In this document: positions 47,941-57,416 of the stretch, piece after piece | Layout of the letters: each line of letters begins with the position of its first letter | Numbering within the stretch: the first letter of the stretch is position 1 | Program-made: the position numbers and the translations under genes | The notes under the pieces: model-generated | What the model was told of the DNA's origin: nothing | The model's database searches: none | What the model saw: the letters and a program-made list of their open reading frames with translations, nothing else | Source of the DNA: an uncultured Oscillospiraceae bacterium | GTDB lineage: Bacteria > Bacillota > Clostridia > Oscillospirales > Oscillospiraceae | DNA: 64,000 nt | Direction of reading: 5' to 3' | NCBI GenBank assembly: GCA_904419145.1 | Contig: CAJFQQ010000006.1 | Coordinates: 25,736-89,735 of the forward strand

Positions 47941-48789
47941 CTAAACACACTCTCTTCGAGCTGCCAAAGCATCCCAGAGGAAGCAAACCACCGCAACCAG
48001 CACTGTGGACAAGGTGTTTATTCCTCCGTCAGCCAGGGCTTCCCCTGCTGGCTCATGGAGCATCCACGCAGTCACAGCCCGGATGGCCCAGGACAGGGGC
48101 AGCGTCAGCAGGCAGGCAGCGGCGATCATGCGCAGTCTCCGCACCTGGAACCGGGACCGCCATCTGGTGAAAATATGGTAGACGCCCCACAGCCACCCGA
48201 TGGAGAGCAGCGCGATGCAGCTCCCCAGCCGAAACACCATGGGCCGGCGGAGAAGCCACCCCAGCCCTCCAAGATAGGGAAACACGCCGATGCATGCTGT
48301 CAGGAACATCTTTCTCAAGATGTTCTTCTCCGCCAGGAACAACGGAAGCGCCACAGCCCAGGCGAAAATCAAGGACAGCAGCACGATCCAGGACCAGGAG
48401 AATCCTCCGCTCACACAATAGTCGCAGACAAAGCAGATCCCCGCAGACAGGAGGCATGCCAGCGACAGGATCGCCAGCACCACCCGCTTGGCCTGCCGCA
48501 CCCGCTCCAGCAAATTTTGTCTGGAGTAGGACAGCGCCGACCGAACGGCCCGCTCGCCCTCCGGGGTGCTCTGCCGCTCCCCATTGAGCAGCTCGCTGGC
48601 CGTGATCCCCAGCGCATCCGCCAGGGGCAGCAGCAGTGTTACATCCGGGTAGCTGAGGCTGCGCTCCCACTTGCTCACCGCCTTATCGGTGACGCCCAGC
48701 TTCGCCGCCAGCTCCTTCTGTGTCATGTTCCGCTCTTTTCGCAGTTTTGCGATGAGCGCCCCGATCTGGTGTGTCTGATGCTGTTCCAT
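47941..48789 (-). CDS. Xre-family HTH protein with C-terminal membrane domain
   Basis: This 282-residue protein starts with an Xre/Cro HTH (IGALIAKLRKERNMTQKELA, then LGVTDKAVSKWERSLSYPD; residues about 8-62). After a linker it has about five hydrophobic helices (from residue 105 on) with no known domain. Such one-component membrane regulators are common in Clostridia, and their signals are unknown. AAAGGAGAAC precedes the ATG. Its promoter is TTGCCG/TATACT at 48824-48853 on the minus strand. It is convergent with the methyltransferase gene. Confidence 0.88.
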   Translation of the reverse strand: MEQHQTHQIGALIAKLRKERNMTQKELAAKLGVTDKAVSKWERSLSYPDVTLLLPLADALGITASELLNGERQSTPEGERAVRSALSYSRQNLLERVRQAKRVVLAILSLACLLSAGICFVCDYCVSGGFSWSWIVLLSLIFAWAVALPLFLAEKNILRKMFLTACIGVFPYLGGLGWLLRRPMVFRLGSCIALLSIGWLWGVYHIFTRWRSRFQVRRLRMIAAACLLTLPLSWAIRAVTAWMLHEPAGEALADGGINTLSTVLVAVVCFLWDALAARRECV

Positions 48790-48823
48790 GAACGTTCTCC
48801 TTTATCTTTGCTTGCATAGGGAC

Positions 48824-48853
48824 AGTATACCCCTTCCCACCCTATTCCGGCAA
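48824..48853 (-). promoter_or_regulatory. Promoter of the Xre-type gene
   Basis: Minus-strand TTGCCG (48848-48853), 18 bases, TATACT (48824-48829). Confidence 0.65.
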
Positions 48854-48913
48854 CCGACCAGCGGTAGAGTCCGGCGATTTTTCGCGCTATTTGTAACTTT
48901 TTTATGAACGCCC

Positions 48914-48972
48914 TTGCAATTCCTAGCAAATGGCGTTATGATAGATTAGCACTCAAGGCAAAAGAGTGCTAA
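48914..48972 (+). promoter_or_regulatory. htpG promoter with perfect CIRCE element (HrcA operator)
   Basis: TTGCAA (48914-48919), 17 bases, TATGAT (48937-48942). TTAGCACTC-N9-GAGTGCTAA follows (48946-48972), which is the full CIRCE consensus. HrcA repression of htpG is therefore expected. Confidence 0.95.
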
Positions 48973-49013
48973 TTCTTGTTAACAAAGCAAATTCATATAT
49001 AGGAGGCCATAGC

Positions 49014-50936
49014 ATGGCAAAGAAACAGTTCAAAACCGAGTCCAAGCGGATCCTGGACCTGATGATCAACTCCATTTACACCCACAAGGAGATCTTCCTC
49101 CGGGAGCTGATCTCCAACGCCTCTGATGCGCTGGACAAGCTGGCCTACAAGTCCCTCACCGATGATGGCGTTGGCCTCAGCCGCAGCGACTTCAAGATCC
49201 ATCTGGCCGTGGATAAGGACGCCCGGACCCTCACCATCAGCGACAACGGCATCGGCATGACGGCGGAGGAACTGGAGAACAACCTGGGCGTCATCGCCCG
49301 CAGCGGCTCCCTCCAGTTCAAGGAGGAGATGGCCAAGGCCGAGGGCGCCGACAGCGCGGACACCGACATCATCGGCCAGTTCGGCGTGGGCTTCTACTCC
49401 GCCTTCATGGTGGCGGACCACATCACCGTCACCTCCAGAGCCTACGGCAGCGACACCGCGTACCGCTGGGAGTCCTCCGGCGCCGACGGGTACACCATTA
49501 CCCCCTGTGACAAGGAGACGGTGGGCACGGACATCGTCCTGCATATCAAGGAGGACGGCGAGGAGGAGCAGTACAGCCAGTATCTGGAGCAGAACCGCAT
49601 TGAGCGCCTGATCAAGAAGTACAGCGACTACATCCGCTACCCCATCACCATGGAAATGCAGCGTGAGCGGATGAAGGAGAAGCCGAAGGACGCTGGGGAC
49701 GATTACAAGCCGGAATGGGAGACCTACACGGAGACGGAAACCCTCAACTCCATGGTGCCCCTGTGGCAGCGGCCCAAAAAAGACGTGACACAGGAGGAGT
49801 ACGACCGCTTCTACCAGGACAAGTTCGGCGATTTCGAGAAGCCCCTGGCCACCATCACTGTGGACGCCGAGGGCACCGTCAGCTACAAGGCCCTGCTGTT
49901 CATCCCCGGCCGCACCCCTTATGACTTCTACACCCGGGAGTATGAGAAGGGACTGCAGCTCTACTCCAGCGGCGTGCTGATCATGGACAAGTGCGGCGAC
50001 CTGCTGCCCGAGCACTTCCGCTTTGTGAAGGGCGTGGTGGACACCCCGGATGTGTCCCTGAACATCTCCCGGGAGCTGCTGCAGCACACCCGGCAGCTGA
50101 AGGTGATCTCCACCAACCTGGAGAAGAAAATCAAGGCGGAGCTGAGCCGCCTACAGAAGGACGATGGGGAGAAATACGAGACATTCTGGAACGCCTTTGG
50201 CCGCAACATCAAGTACGGCGTGGTCTCCGACTACGGCGTCCACAAGGACATGCTGCTGGACCTGCTGATGTTCCACTCCTCCCACGACGACAAGCTCACC
50301 AGCCTCGCCCAGTACAAGGAGCGGATGGCTGAGGACCAGGAGTTCATCTACTATGCTGTGGGCGAGGACGCCGGGAAGCTGAGCAAGCTGCCCCAGGCGG
50401 AGCGGATCCTGGACAAGGGATATGAGATCCTCTACCTCACCGAGGATGTGGATGAGTTCTGCATGCAGACCATCGGCGAGTACGAGGGCAAGAAGCTCAA
50501 ATCCATCGACGACGAGGACGCCCTCCCCGAGAGCGAGGAGGAGAAGAAGGCCGCCGAAGAGAAGGCTGAGGAGGCCAAGGACGTGCTGTCCTTCCTGAAG
50601 GAGACCCTGGGGAACAAGATCTCCGACGCCCGGATCTCCAAGATTCTCAAGAGCCACCCGGTGTGCATGACCGCCGACGGCCCGGTGAGCCTGGAGATGG
50701 AGAAGTACTTCAAGCGCACCGGAAATGAGATGATGGCCGGCATGTCCGCCCAGCGGGTGCTGGAGCTGAACCCGGACAGCGACGCCTTTGCCGCCCTGAA
50801 ACGGGCAGTGGAGAGCGACAAGGAGCTGGCAAAGAAGTACGCCGAGCTGCTCTACTGCCAGGCCCTGCTCATTGCGGACCTGCCTTTGGAGGATCCCTCC
50901 GCCTACACCGATCTGGTGTGCAGCCTGATGAAATAA
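49014..50936 (+). CDS. htpG: Chaperone HtpG (bacterial Hsp90)
   Basis: This 640-residue ATP-dependent chaperone has an N-terminal GHKL ATPase (ELISNASDALDKL, LTISDNGIGMT, IGQFGVGFYSAFMVAD). The middle domain contains LLFIPGRTPYDFY and NISRELLQ, and a C-terminal dimerisation domain ends the protein. ATG 49014 has AGGAGG upstream, and the longer reading would start inside CIRCE. It is monocistronic, from a CIRCE-controlled promoter to a perfect 40-base palindromic terminator. Confidence 0.97.
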   Translation: MAKKQFKTESKRILDLMINSIYTHKEIFLRELISNASDALDKLAYKSLTDDGVGLSRSDFKIHLAVDKDARTLTISDNGIGMTAEELENNLGVIARSGSLQFKEEMAKAEGADSADTDIIGQFGVGFYSAFMVADHITVTSRAYGSDTAYRWESSGADGYTITPCDKETVGTDIVLHIKEDGEEEQYSQYLEQNRIERLIKKYSDYIRYPITMEMQRERMKEKPKDAGDDYKPEWETYTETETLNSMVPLWQRPKKDVTQEEYDRFYQDKFGDFEKPLATITVDAEGTVSYKALLFIPGRTPYDFYTREYEKGLQLYSSGVLIMDKCGDLLPEHFRFVKGVVDTPDVSLNISRELLQHTRQLKVISTNLEKKIKAELSRLQKDDGEKYETFWNAFGRNIKYGVVSDYGVHKDMLLDLLMFHSSHDDKLTSLAQYKERMAEDQEFIYYAVGEDAGKLSKLPQAERILDKGYEILYLTEDVDEFCMQTIGEYEGKKLKSIDDEDALPESEEEKKAAEEKAEEAKDVLSFLKETLGNKISDARISKILKSHPVCMTADGPVSLEMEKYFKRTGNEMMAGMSAQRVLELNPDSDAFAALKRAVESDKELAKKYAELLYCQALLIADLPLEDPSAYTDLVCSLMK

Positions 50937-50950
50937 TCCATTGCCTGTCA

Positions 50951-50992
50951 AAACGAACTGCCGTGCCCGGCCGGGCACGGCAGTTCGTTTTT
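50951..50992. terminator. Perfect palindromic bidirectional terminator between htpG and dnaE
   Basis: A 40-base perfect palindrome (50951-50990) with no unpaired loop, starting AAAC and ending GTTT plus TT. It serves the convergent htpG and dnaE transcripts. Confidence 0.92.
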
Positions 50993-51007
50993 CTATCAAG
51001 CTGTCCT

Positions 51008-54000
51008 CTATCGCAGCACCACGTTCTCCTCCCCCAGATAGGAGCGCATCTCCTCCACCAGAGACTGGTAGAGCACACACGTGGTGCCCAGAAGTTTCCC
51101 GGTGTCCATCAGCCGGATCTTCACCGGGGAGGTGCCGGGGAACATTTGCAGCACCAGCTGCACATGGCGGAATTCCTTTCCTCCCGCGCTGGGCAGACGG
51201 AGGAACAGTGTCTCCCCCTGCGCCAGCTTTCCCGCATCTGCGCTGGGCTGTACCGCCTGAACGGGGAGCTCTCCCTCCAGCGGCACGGCGCTGTCGCAGA
51301 GGATCTGGGGCGACTTTTCATCCCGGACGGAGAGCCGCCCCCGCACCAGCACGACCTGGTTCTCCCGGAGATAGGCGCCGCTGGTCTGCAGCGTCCTGTT
51401 GAAACACAGCAGTTCGATGGACCCCGTCTCATCCTCCACGGTCACATAGGCCATCAGGGAGTTGTTCCGGGTGGTCTTGGTCTTGCTGGAGGTGACGATC
51501 CCCGCCACGGTGATCCGCTGGTCATCCCGGAAGCGCTGGGGGCCGTCCTCCCGGTCGAAATCCTCGTTGATGGCGCCGATGGATGCAGCCCCCGCCTTCT
51601 TTGCCTTCTCCCGGTAGGCGTGCATGGGGTGGCCGGAGAGGTAGAGCCCCGTGCTCTCCCGCTCCATGGTCATCAGCTCCCCGGGGGTATACTCCGGAAT
51701 GTCCGGCAGCTCCACCTCCCCATGCGGTGTCTCGTCAACGGCCGCAGCCATGCCGAAGAAGTCCATCTGCCCCTCCAGATTCTGCTTGCGTCGGGCGCTG
51801 ACGCTGTCCAGCACCTTCTCATAGACGGAGATAAGCTGGGAGCGCTTCGCGCCCAGGCTGTCCATAGCGCCGGAGCGAATCAAGTTCTCCACCGCCCGCT
51901 TGTTCACATCCTTGTCGTACATCCGCTCGCAGAAGTCCTGAAAACTGCGGAAAGGCCCCGCCTTGTCCCGCTCGGCCATCAATGCCTGGATGAAGCTGCG
52001 GCCGATGTTCTTGATGGCCACCAGGCCAAATCGGATGCCGCCCTCCTCCACGGTAAAGCTGTCGTTGGAGCGGTTCACATCCGGCGGCAGCAGGGCGATG
52101 CCGCAGTCCTTGCACTCGTTGATATACTCCGAGACCTTGTCGGAGTTGTCCAGCACGCTGGTGAGCAGGGCCGCCATATACTCCTTGGGGTGGTGGCACT
52201 TGAACCAGGCCGTCTGATAGGCTACCACCGCATAGGCCACGGCGTGAGCCTTGTTGAAGGCGTAGTTGGCAAAGTCGTAGATCTCGTCGTAGATGGCCTT
52301 GGCGGTCTCCGGCGGGATGCCGTTGGCCTCGCAGCCGGCGATGTTCCGCTCCGGGTCCCCGTGGAGGAACGCCTCCCGCTCCCGCTCGATATCCTTGACC
52401 TTCTTCTTGCTCATAGCCCGGCGCACCATGTCCGCCTGTCCCAAAGAGTAGCCGGCCAACTGCTGGAAGATCTGCATGACCTGCTCCTGGTAGACGATGC
52501 ACCCGTAGGTGATGGAGAGGATGGGCTCCAGGGAGGGGTGGCGGTAGGTCACCAGACTGGGGTCGTGTTTGCAGGCGATAAACTTGGGGATGGAGTCCAT
52601 GGGGCCCGGCCGGTACAGGGCCACAATGGCGGTGAGGTCCTCGATGGACTGGGGCTTCAGCCCCACGCATACGCCGGTCATGCCCGCCGACTCCATCTGG
52701 AACACGCCGCTGGTCCGCCCCGCCGTCAGCATGTCAAAGACCTCCTGGTCGTCCTCCGGGATGTTCTTCAAATCGAAGTCCGGCTCCCGCTTTCGGACCA
52801 TCTGCACCGCGTCCTCCAGCACCGTCAGGTTCCGAAGGCCCAGGAAGTCCATCTTCAGCAGGCCCAACTCCTCCAGGGTGGTCATGGTGTACTGACAGAC
52901 CACGGTCTCGTCGTTGGTGGCCAGGGGCACATAGTTCACCACCGGCTCCTTGGTGATCACCACGCCGGCAGCGTGGGTGGAGGCGTGGCGGGGCATCCCC
53001 TCCAGGGCCTGGGCGGTGTCAATGAGGCGCCGCACCTGTTCGTCGCCGTCGTACAGGTCCTTCAGGGACTTGGACAGGCGCAGGGCGTCCTTCAATGTGA
53101 TGTGGAGGGCGCCGGGGCCGCTGGGCACCTGCTTGGCCACCACGTCCACGTCGGCGTAGGGCATGTTCAGCACCCGCCCCACGTCCCGGATGGCGTTCCG
53201 GGCGGCCATGGTGCCGAAGGTGACGATATGGGCCACATGGTCGTCGCCGTATTTCCGGCGGACATAGTCAAACACCTCGTCCCGGCGGGTGTCGCCGAAG
53301 TCCATGTCGATATCCGGCATGCTGACCCGCTCGGGGTTCAGGAACCGCTCAAAGTACAGGCCGTACTTGACCGGATCGATGTCTGTGATATGGAGGCAGT
53401 AGGACACCATGCTCCCCGCCGCGCTGCCGCGGCCGGGGCCCACGGGGATGCCCACGCTCCGGGCGTAGTTCACAAAGTCGGAGACAATGAGGAAGTAGTC
53501 CGTGAAGCCCATGCGCTCAATCATGTCCATCTCGTAGTTGAGCTGCTCCCGGTACTCCGGATGGCTGTCCCCGTAGCGCTTGACGAACCCCTCCTCACAC
53601 AGCTCCTTCATATAGGTGAAGGCGTCATAGCCCTCCGGCAGCTGGAACTGGGGCAGGTGGTACTTGCCGAAGGTGAACTCCAGGTTGCACCGCTCCGCGA
53701 TCTCCGCCGTGTTCTCCAGCGCCCCGGGGAAGCGCTGAAAGAGCCGCTCCATCTCCTCGGTGGAGCGGACATAGAAGTTCTGGGGCTCGTAGCGCATGCG
53801 GTTCTCGTCGTCCACGGTCTTGCCCGTCTGGATGCACAGCAGCACGTCGTGGGCCTGGGCGTCCTCCTTGGCCAGGTAGTGGCAGTCGTTGGTGCACACC
53901 AGGGGGATGCCTGTCTCGTTGTGGAGCTGGAGCAGCCGCTCGTTGACGATCTGCTGGTCCCGGATGCCGTGGTCCTGGAGCTCCAGATAGAAATTCCCCT

Positions 54001-54508
54001 CTCCAAAGAGGTTCTGCATCTCCAGGGCATATTCCTTTGCGCTGTCATAGGACACGGTGAGGATACGCCTGGGGATCTCACCGGCCAGACACGCCGACAG
54101 GGCGATGAGCCCCTCGTGGTGCTCCCGGAGCAGATCCATGTCAATGCGGGGCCGGATATAGAATCCCTCCGTATACCCCAGGCTCACCATATAGCTTAAA
54201 TTCCGGTAGCCCTCCTCGTTCTTGCACAGCAGCACCAGGTGGCGGCTCTCGGCGTCAAACTCATGGACCTTCTGAAAGCGGGTGCGGCCGGGCGGCGTCA
54301 CATACACCTCACAGCCGATGATGGGCTTGACCCCCTCCGCCTTGCAGGCCCGGTAGAAGTCAATGGCGCCGTACATACAGCCGTGGTCCGTGATGGCCAC
54401 AGCGGTCTGGCCCAGCTCCTTGACACGCTTGGCCAGGCCCTTGATGCGGCAGGCGCCGTCCAGCAGGCTATACTCTGTATGGACATGGAGGTGTACAAAG
54501 GATGCCAT
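51008..54508 (-). CDS. dnaE: DNA polymerase III alpha subunit DnaE
   Basis: DnaE is a C-family replicative or primer-extending polymerase. The 1166-residue protein has an N-terminal PHP domain (FVHLHVHTEYSLLDGAC, TDHGCMYGAIDFY) and the palm catalytic motif MPDIDMDFGD (two Asp). VGPGRGSAAGSMVSY and the beta-clamp/tau regions follow, with an OB-fold near residues 980-1060 (ITVAGIVTSSKTKT). No exonuclease domain is inserted, as expected for DnaE rather than PolC. ATG 54508 (AAAGGA upstream, family-typical start) is preferred to ATG 54556, which overlaps the whiA stop. Confidence 0.95.
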   Translation of the reverse strand: MASFVHLHVHTEYSLLDGACRIKGLAKRVKELGQTAVAITDHGCMYGAIDFYRACKAEGVKPIIGCEVYVTPPGRTRFQKVHEFDAESRHLVLLCKNEEGYRNLSYMVSLGYTEGFYIRPRIDMDLLREHHEGLIALSACLAGEIPRRILTVSYDSAKEYALEMQNLFGEGNFYLELQDHGIRDQQIVNERLLQLHNETGIPLVCTNDCHYLAKEDAQAHDVLLCIQTGKTVDDENRMRYEPQNFYVRSTEEMERLFQRFPGALENTAEIAERCNLEFTFGKYHLPQFQLPEGYDAFTYMKELCEEGFVKRYGDSHPEYREQLNYEMDMIERMGFTDYFLIVSDFVNYARSVGIPVGPGRGSAAGSMVSYCLHITDIDPVKYGLYFERFLNPERVSMPDIDMDFGDTRRDEVFDYVRRKYGDDHVAHIVTFGTMAARNAIRDVGRVLNMPYADVDVVAKQVPSGPGALHITLKDALRLSKSLKDLYDGDEQVRRLIDTAQALEGMPRHASTHAAGVVITKEPVVNYVPLATNDETVVCQYTMTTLEELGLLKMDFLGLRNLTVLEDAVQMVRKREPDFDLKNIPEDDQEVFDMLTAGRTSGVFQMESAGMTGVCVGLKPQSIEDLTAIVALYRPGPMDSIPKFIACKHDPSLVTYRHPSLEPILSITYGCIVYQEQVMQIFQQLAGYSLGQADMVRRAMSKKKVKDIEREREAFLHGDPERNIAGCEANGIPPETAKAIYDEIYDFANYAFNKAHAVAYAVVAYQTAWFKCHHPKEYMAALLTSVLDNSDKVSEYINECKDCGIALLPPDVNRSNDSFTVEEGGIRFGLVAIKNIGRSFIQALMAERDKAGPFRSFQDFCERMYDKDVNKRAVENLIRSGAMDSLGAKRSQLISVYEKVLDSVSARRKQNLEGQMDFFGMAAAVDETPHGEVELPDIPEYTPGELMTMERESTGLYLSGHPMHAYREKAKKAGAASIGAINEDFDREDGPQRFRDDQRITVAGIVTSSKTKTTRNNSLMAYVTVEDETGSIELLCFNRTLQTSGAYLRENQVVLVRGRLSVRDEKSPQILCDSAVPLEGELPVQAVQPSADAGKLAQGETLFLRLPSAGGKEFRHVQLVLQMFPGTSPVKIRLMDTGKLLGTTCVLYQSLVEEMRSYLGEENVVLR

Positions 54509-54552
54509 ATCCCGATTCCTTTCCCGAAAAATCTCTGTCTGTTCTTTGTCTG

Positions 54553-55455
54553 TCATTGTCGGGACAGCTCCACCAATTTGCGCAGCCGGTGGTTCAGCGC
54601 CGACTTGCTGATGGGCGGGTCAAACTCCGCCGCCAGCTCGCTGAGGGACAGCTCCGGGTAGGTCTCCCGGAGAACGATGGTCTCCTTCAGCTTCTCCGGC
54701 AGGTCCTCCACCCGGCCCAGATCATAGAGCCGGGAGATGGCCGCCAGCTGCTCCTGGGCGGCGTCCACCACCTTGCCCACATTGGCGGCCTCGCAGTTGA
54801 CCCGGCGGTTGACCTCGTTGCGCAGGTCCTTCTCCACCTTGGCGTTCATCATTTCCATGGCCGCTACCGGGGCCCCCATGCGGGTGAGCAGCTCCTCGAT
54901 CTGCTGGCTGTTTTTGAAGTAGGTCACCTGATAGCCGTTGCGTCCCACGTCCTTTGGGTCATAGCCCATGTCCCGCAGGAGGGCCGTCATCTCCCGGCTG
55001 GCCTGGGCGTGGGAGGTCGCCAGCTCCAGGTGGTAGCGCTTCTCCGGGTCGGTAACGCTGCCGCCCGCCAAAAACGCGCCCCGCAGGAAGGCCGAGCGGC
55101 AGCAATCCTCCTCCAGAAGGGCAAAGTTGATATGCAAAACGATGTGCTGCCGGGGATCATAGCCAAAAGCCTCAATGATCGCGGCCAGCTTCCCGGGGTC
55201 GGTGATCTGGAAAATGTGTTTCTTTCCAAGCCCCACATCCTCCTCGGGCGTGCGGTCAAAGGAGAGGGCAAACGCCTTCTGAAAAAGTTTTGGAATACGG
55301 GCGGAAAAATCCGCATTTTCCGTGATAATCCGTATCTCCCGGCCGGAGAAGGTATTGCAGTACAGCAGCACCCCATAGGCCTCCGCCAGGGCACAGCACT
55401 GCTTTTGCATGGCGTCCCGGCACAGCTCCCCCTTCACATCCGATGAAAAGGACAT
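54553..55455 (-). CDS. whiA: DNA-binding protein WhiA
   Basis: WhiA is a LAGLIDADG-homing-endonuclease-like DNA-binding regulator involved in cell division and sporulation. The 300-residue protein begins MSFSSDVKGELC and has AFLRGAFLAGGSVTDPEK, typical of the LAGLIDADG-like core, and YFKNSQQIEELL. The C-terminal helix-turn-helix is LSLSELAAEFDPPISKSALN. It follows yvcK by 27 bases in the conserved rapZ-yvcK-whiA order. Confidence 0.96.
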   Translation of the reverse strand: MSFSSDVKGELCRDAMQKQCCALAEAYGVLLYCNTFSGREIRIITENADFSARIPKLFQKAFALSFDRTPEEDVGLGKKHIFQITDPGKLAAIIEAFGYDPRQHIVLHINFALLEEDCCRSAFLRGAFLAGGSVTDPEKRYHLELATSHAQASREMTALLRDMGYDPKDVGRNGYQVTYFKNSQQIEELLTRMGAPVAAMEMMNAKVEKDLRNEVNRRVNCEAANVGKVVDAAQEQLAAISRLYDLGRVEDLPEKLKETIVLRETYPELSLSELAAEFDPPISKSALNHRLRKLVELSRQ

Positions 55456-55482
55456 GGCTCTCCTCCTTGTGTTCCCTGCAGT

Positions 55483-56520
55483 CTATGTCTCAACCCGGTA
55501 ATCCCCGCTGCCCGCGATCCGCACGCTGCGCTGGCCCTGGATCTCCAGCAGAGCGGCTGCCAGCCGGTCCGGGTCATGGCGCACTAACCCGCCGCTGGCG
55601 GCGAGCACCGGCCGGGCAATCACCTCCACGCCCAGCGAGCGGCAGGCAGACTCGTCCACCTGCAGAGGCTCCGCCCCCTCCCGGGCGTAAGGCGCCAGCA
55701 GCTCCGGCGGAATGGGGGCCTCGTTCACCAGGCACAGGTCAAAGAGGCCGCCGCCCCCGGCGTGCTGGAAGATAGCGCGGATATGGTCGGAGAGGGTATA
55801 TCCCTCCGTCTCCCCCTCCTGGGTCATCACATTTGCCACATAGACTTTCAGCCCCCTGGCGCTGCGCACCGCGTCCACGATGCCGTCCACCAGGAGGTTG
55901 GGGATGATGCTGGTGTAGAGGCTGCCGGGGCCAAAGACGATCATATCCGCCCGGGCAATGGCCTCCAGCGCCCCGGGCAGAGCCTTGGGATGCTCCGGCA
56001 GCAGCCGCACCCGGCGGATCCGGCAGTCCTCCCGCTTCTTGCAGTAGAAGATCTTGCTCTCCCCCACCACCCGGGCGCCGTTCTCCAACTCCGCCTCCAG
56101 CTGCACGTCAGCAGTCGTAACCGGCAGCACCTGCCCGGTAATGGCCAACACCTGGCTCATTCGTGCCACAGCGGTATCAAAGGAGGGGGAGATCCCATTG
56201 AGGGCCGCCAGGAACAGATTTCCAAAGCTCTGCCCCGCCAGAGAACCCTCGGTAAATCGGTAGTGCATCAGCTCCCGCATAAGAGGCTCCGCATTGGCCA
56301 GAGCCTCCATACAGTTGCGGATGTCCCCGGGGGGCAGCATCCCCAACTCCTGGCGCAGCACCCCCGAGCCGCCGCCATCATCAGCAACTGTGACAATGGC
56401 GGTCAAATTTGCTGTATATTCCTTAAGCCCCCGCAACATGGTGCTCAGCCCCGTTCCGCCGCCAATTGCAACAATCCGGGGCCCACGACCGGGGCTCGGC
56501 CGTTTTCTCGCTTCCTGCAT
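55483..56520 (-). CDS. yvcK: YvcK/CofD-like gluconeogenesis factor
   Basis: YvcK proteins support growth on gluconeogenic carbon sources and bind UDP-sugars. They influence peptidoglycan synthesis. The 345-residue protein has the nucleotide motif RIVAIGGGTGLSTMLRGLK, TVADDGGGSGVLRQELG, PPGDIRNCMEAL and IVFGPGSLYTSIIPNLL. The start MQEARKRPSPG has a short basic extension. It lies 10 bases after rapZ. The length and motifs are standard. Confidence 0.95.
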   Translation of the reverse strand: MQEARKRPSPGRGPRIVAIGGGTGLSTMLRGLKEYTANLTAIVTVADDGGGSGVLRQELGMLPPGDIRNCMEALANAEPLMRELMHYRFTEGSLAGQSFGNLFLAALNGISPSFDTAVARMSQVLAITGQVLPVTTADVQLEAELENGARVVGESKIFYCKKREDCRIRRVRLLPEHPKALPGALEAIARADMIVFGPGSLYTSIIPNLLVDGIVDAVRSARGLKVYVANVMTQEGETEGYTLSDHIRAIFQHAGGGGLFDLCLVNEAPIPPELLAPYAREGAEPLQVDESACRSLGVEVIARPVLAASGGLVRHDPDRLAAALLEIQGQRSVRIAGSGDYRVET

Positions 56521-56530
56521 GATTTTTTAC

Positions 56531-57394
56531 TTAATTCCTCGTCATATCCCGGTGGTTTTCTGCCACTTGGCAGCCAAGTCCCCGGAGATGTTCTACCAAA
56601 GCCTTTGTCACCGCTACTGAACGGTGATGCCCGCCGGTACAGCCCACGGCCACTACCAGCACCGCCTTCCCCTCCTCCCGGTAGTACGGCAGCAGGAAGT
56701 CCAGCAGGCTCTCCAGTCGCTCCATAAACTCCCGGGTCTGTGGGAAATTAAATACATAGTCATATACATCCTGATCCAACCCTGTCTTATGGCGAAGTTC
56801 CTCGATATAGTAGGGGTTCGGCATGAAACGCACATCAAACACCAGATCCGCCTCCATGGGAATGCCGTACTTAAACCCGAAGGAGACCACATTCACCGTC
56901 AGATCCGCCCGGACCTGACCGCCGCCGAACAGCCGCAACAGCTCCCCTCGGAGCTTCGCCGTGGAGTAGGTGGTGGAGTTGATGATAAAATCCGCCTTCT
57001 CCCGCACCGGGCGCATGAGCTCGATTTCATGGCGCACCGCCGCCTCAATGGAACCGTATTCGGCATAGAGGGGATGGGGGCGCCGAGTCTCCTTGTATCG
57101 GTTGATGATGGTATCCACCGATGCCTCCAGGAACAGCAGCCGGCAGGTATACTCCCGGCTGCCGCGCAGTTCCTCCAGGACATGGAAAAACTCCGCGAAG
57201 TCTTCCCCCGCCCGTACATCGTACACCAGCGCCGCACGGTCATACTTCCCCCGCACGGCGCTGCAAAACTCCGCAAATTTCAGGATCATGCCCGCTGGCA
57301 TGTTATCCACGATATAGTAGCCGATATCCTCTAAAATAGAGGCCGTTTTACTTTTTCCCCCTCCGGAGAGGCCTGAGATAATTAAAATCTCCAT
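56531..57394 (-). CDS. rapZ: RapZ/YvcJ nucleotide-binding protein (RNase adapter family)
   Basis: This 287-residue P-loop protein begins MEILIISGLSGGGKSKTASI (Walker A). It has IGYYIVDNMPAGM, the Walker-B-like LLFLEASVDTIINRYKETRR, VSFGFKYGIP, DVRFMPNPYY, and the C-terminal VGCTGGHHRSV motif of the RapZ family. ATG 57394 fits the family start. A TTG nine bases upstream (57403) has better spacing to AGGAG and may be the true start. It lies in the murB-rapZ-yvcK-whiA cluster. In Firmicutes it hydrolyses GTP/ATP, and its link to cell-wall sensing is by family knowledge. Confidence 0.94.
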   Translation of the reverse strand: MEILIISGLSGGGKSKTASILEDIGYYIVDNMPAGMILKFAEFCSAVRGKYDRAALVYDVRAGEDFAEFFHVLEELRGSREYTCRLLFLEASVDTIINRYKETRRPHPLYAEYGSIEAAVRHEIELMRPVREKADFIINSTTYSTAKLRGELLRLFGGGQVRADLTVNVVSFGFKYGIPMEADLVFDVRFMPNPYYIEELRHKTGLDQDVYDYVFNFPQTREFMERLESLLDFLLPYYREEGKAVLVVAVGCTGGHHRSVAVTKALVEHLRGLGCQVAENHRDMTRN

Positions 57395-57416
57395 AACACA
57401 CAATCTTTTTCTCCTG

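Noticed and set aside
50918..54199. 1093-codon plus-strand frame opposite dnaE
   Set aside because: It is a shadow of dnaE, whose frame has the PHP domain and the polymerase Asp motif. The antisense product has no recognisable domain.
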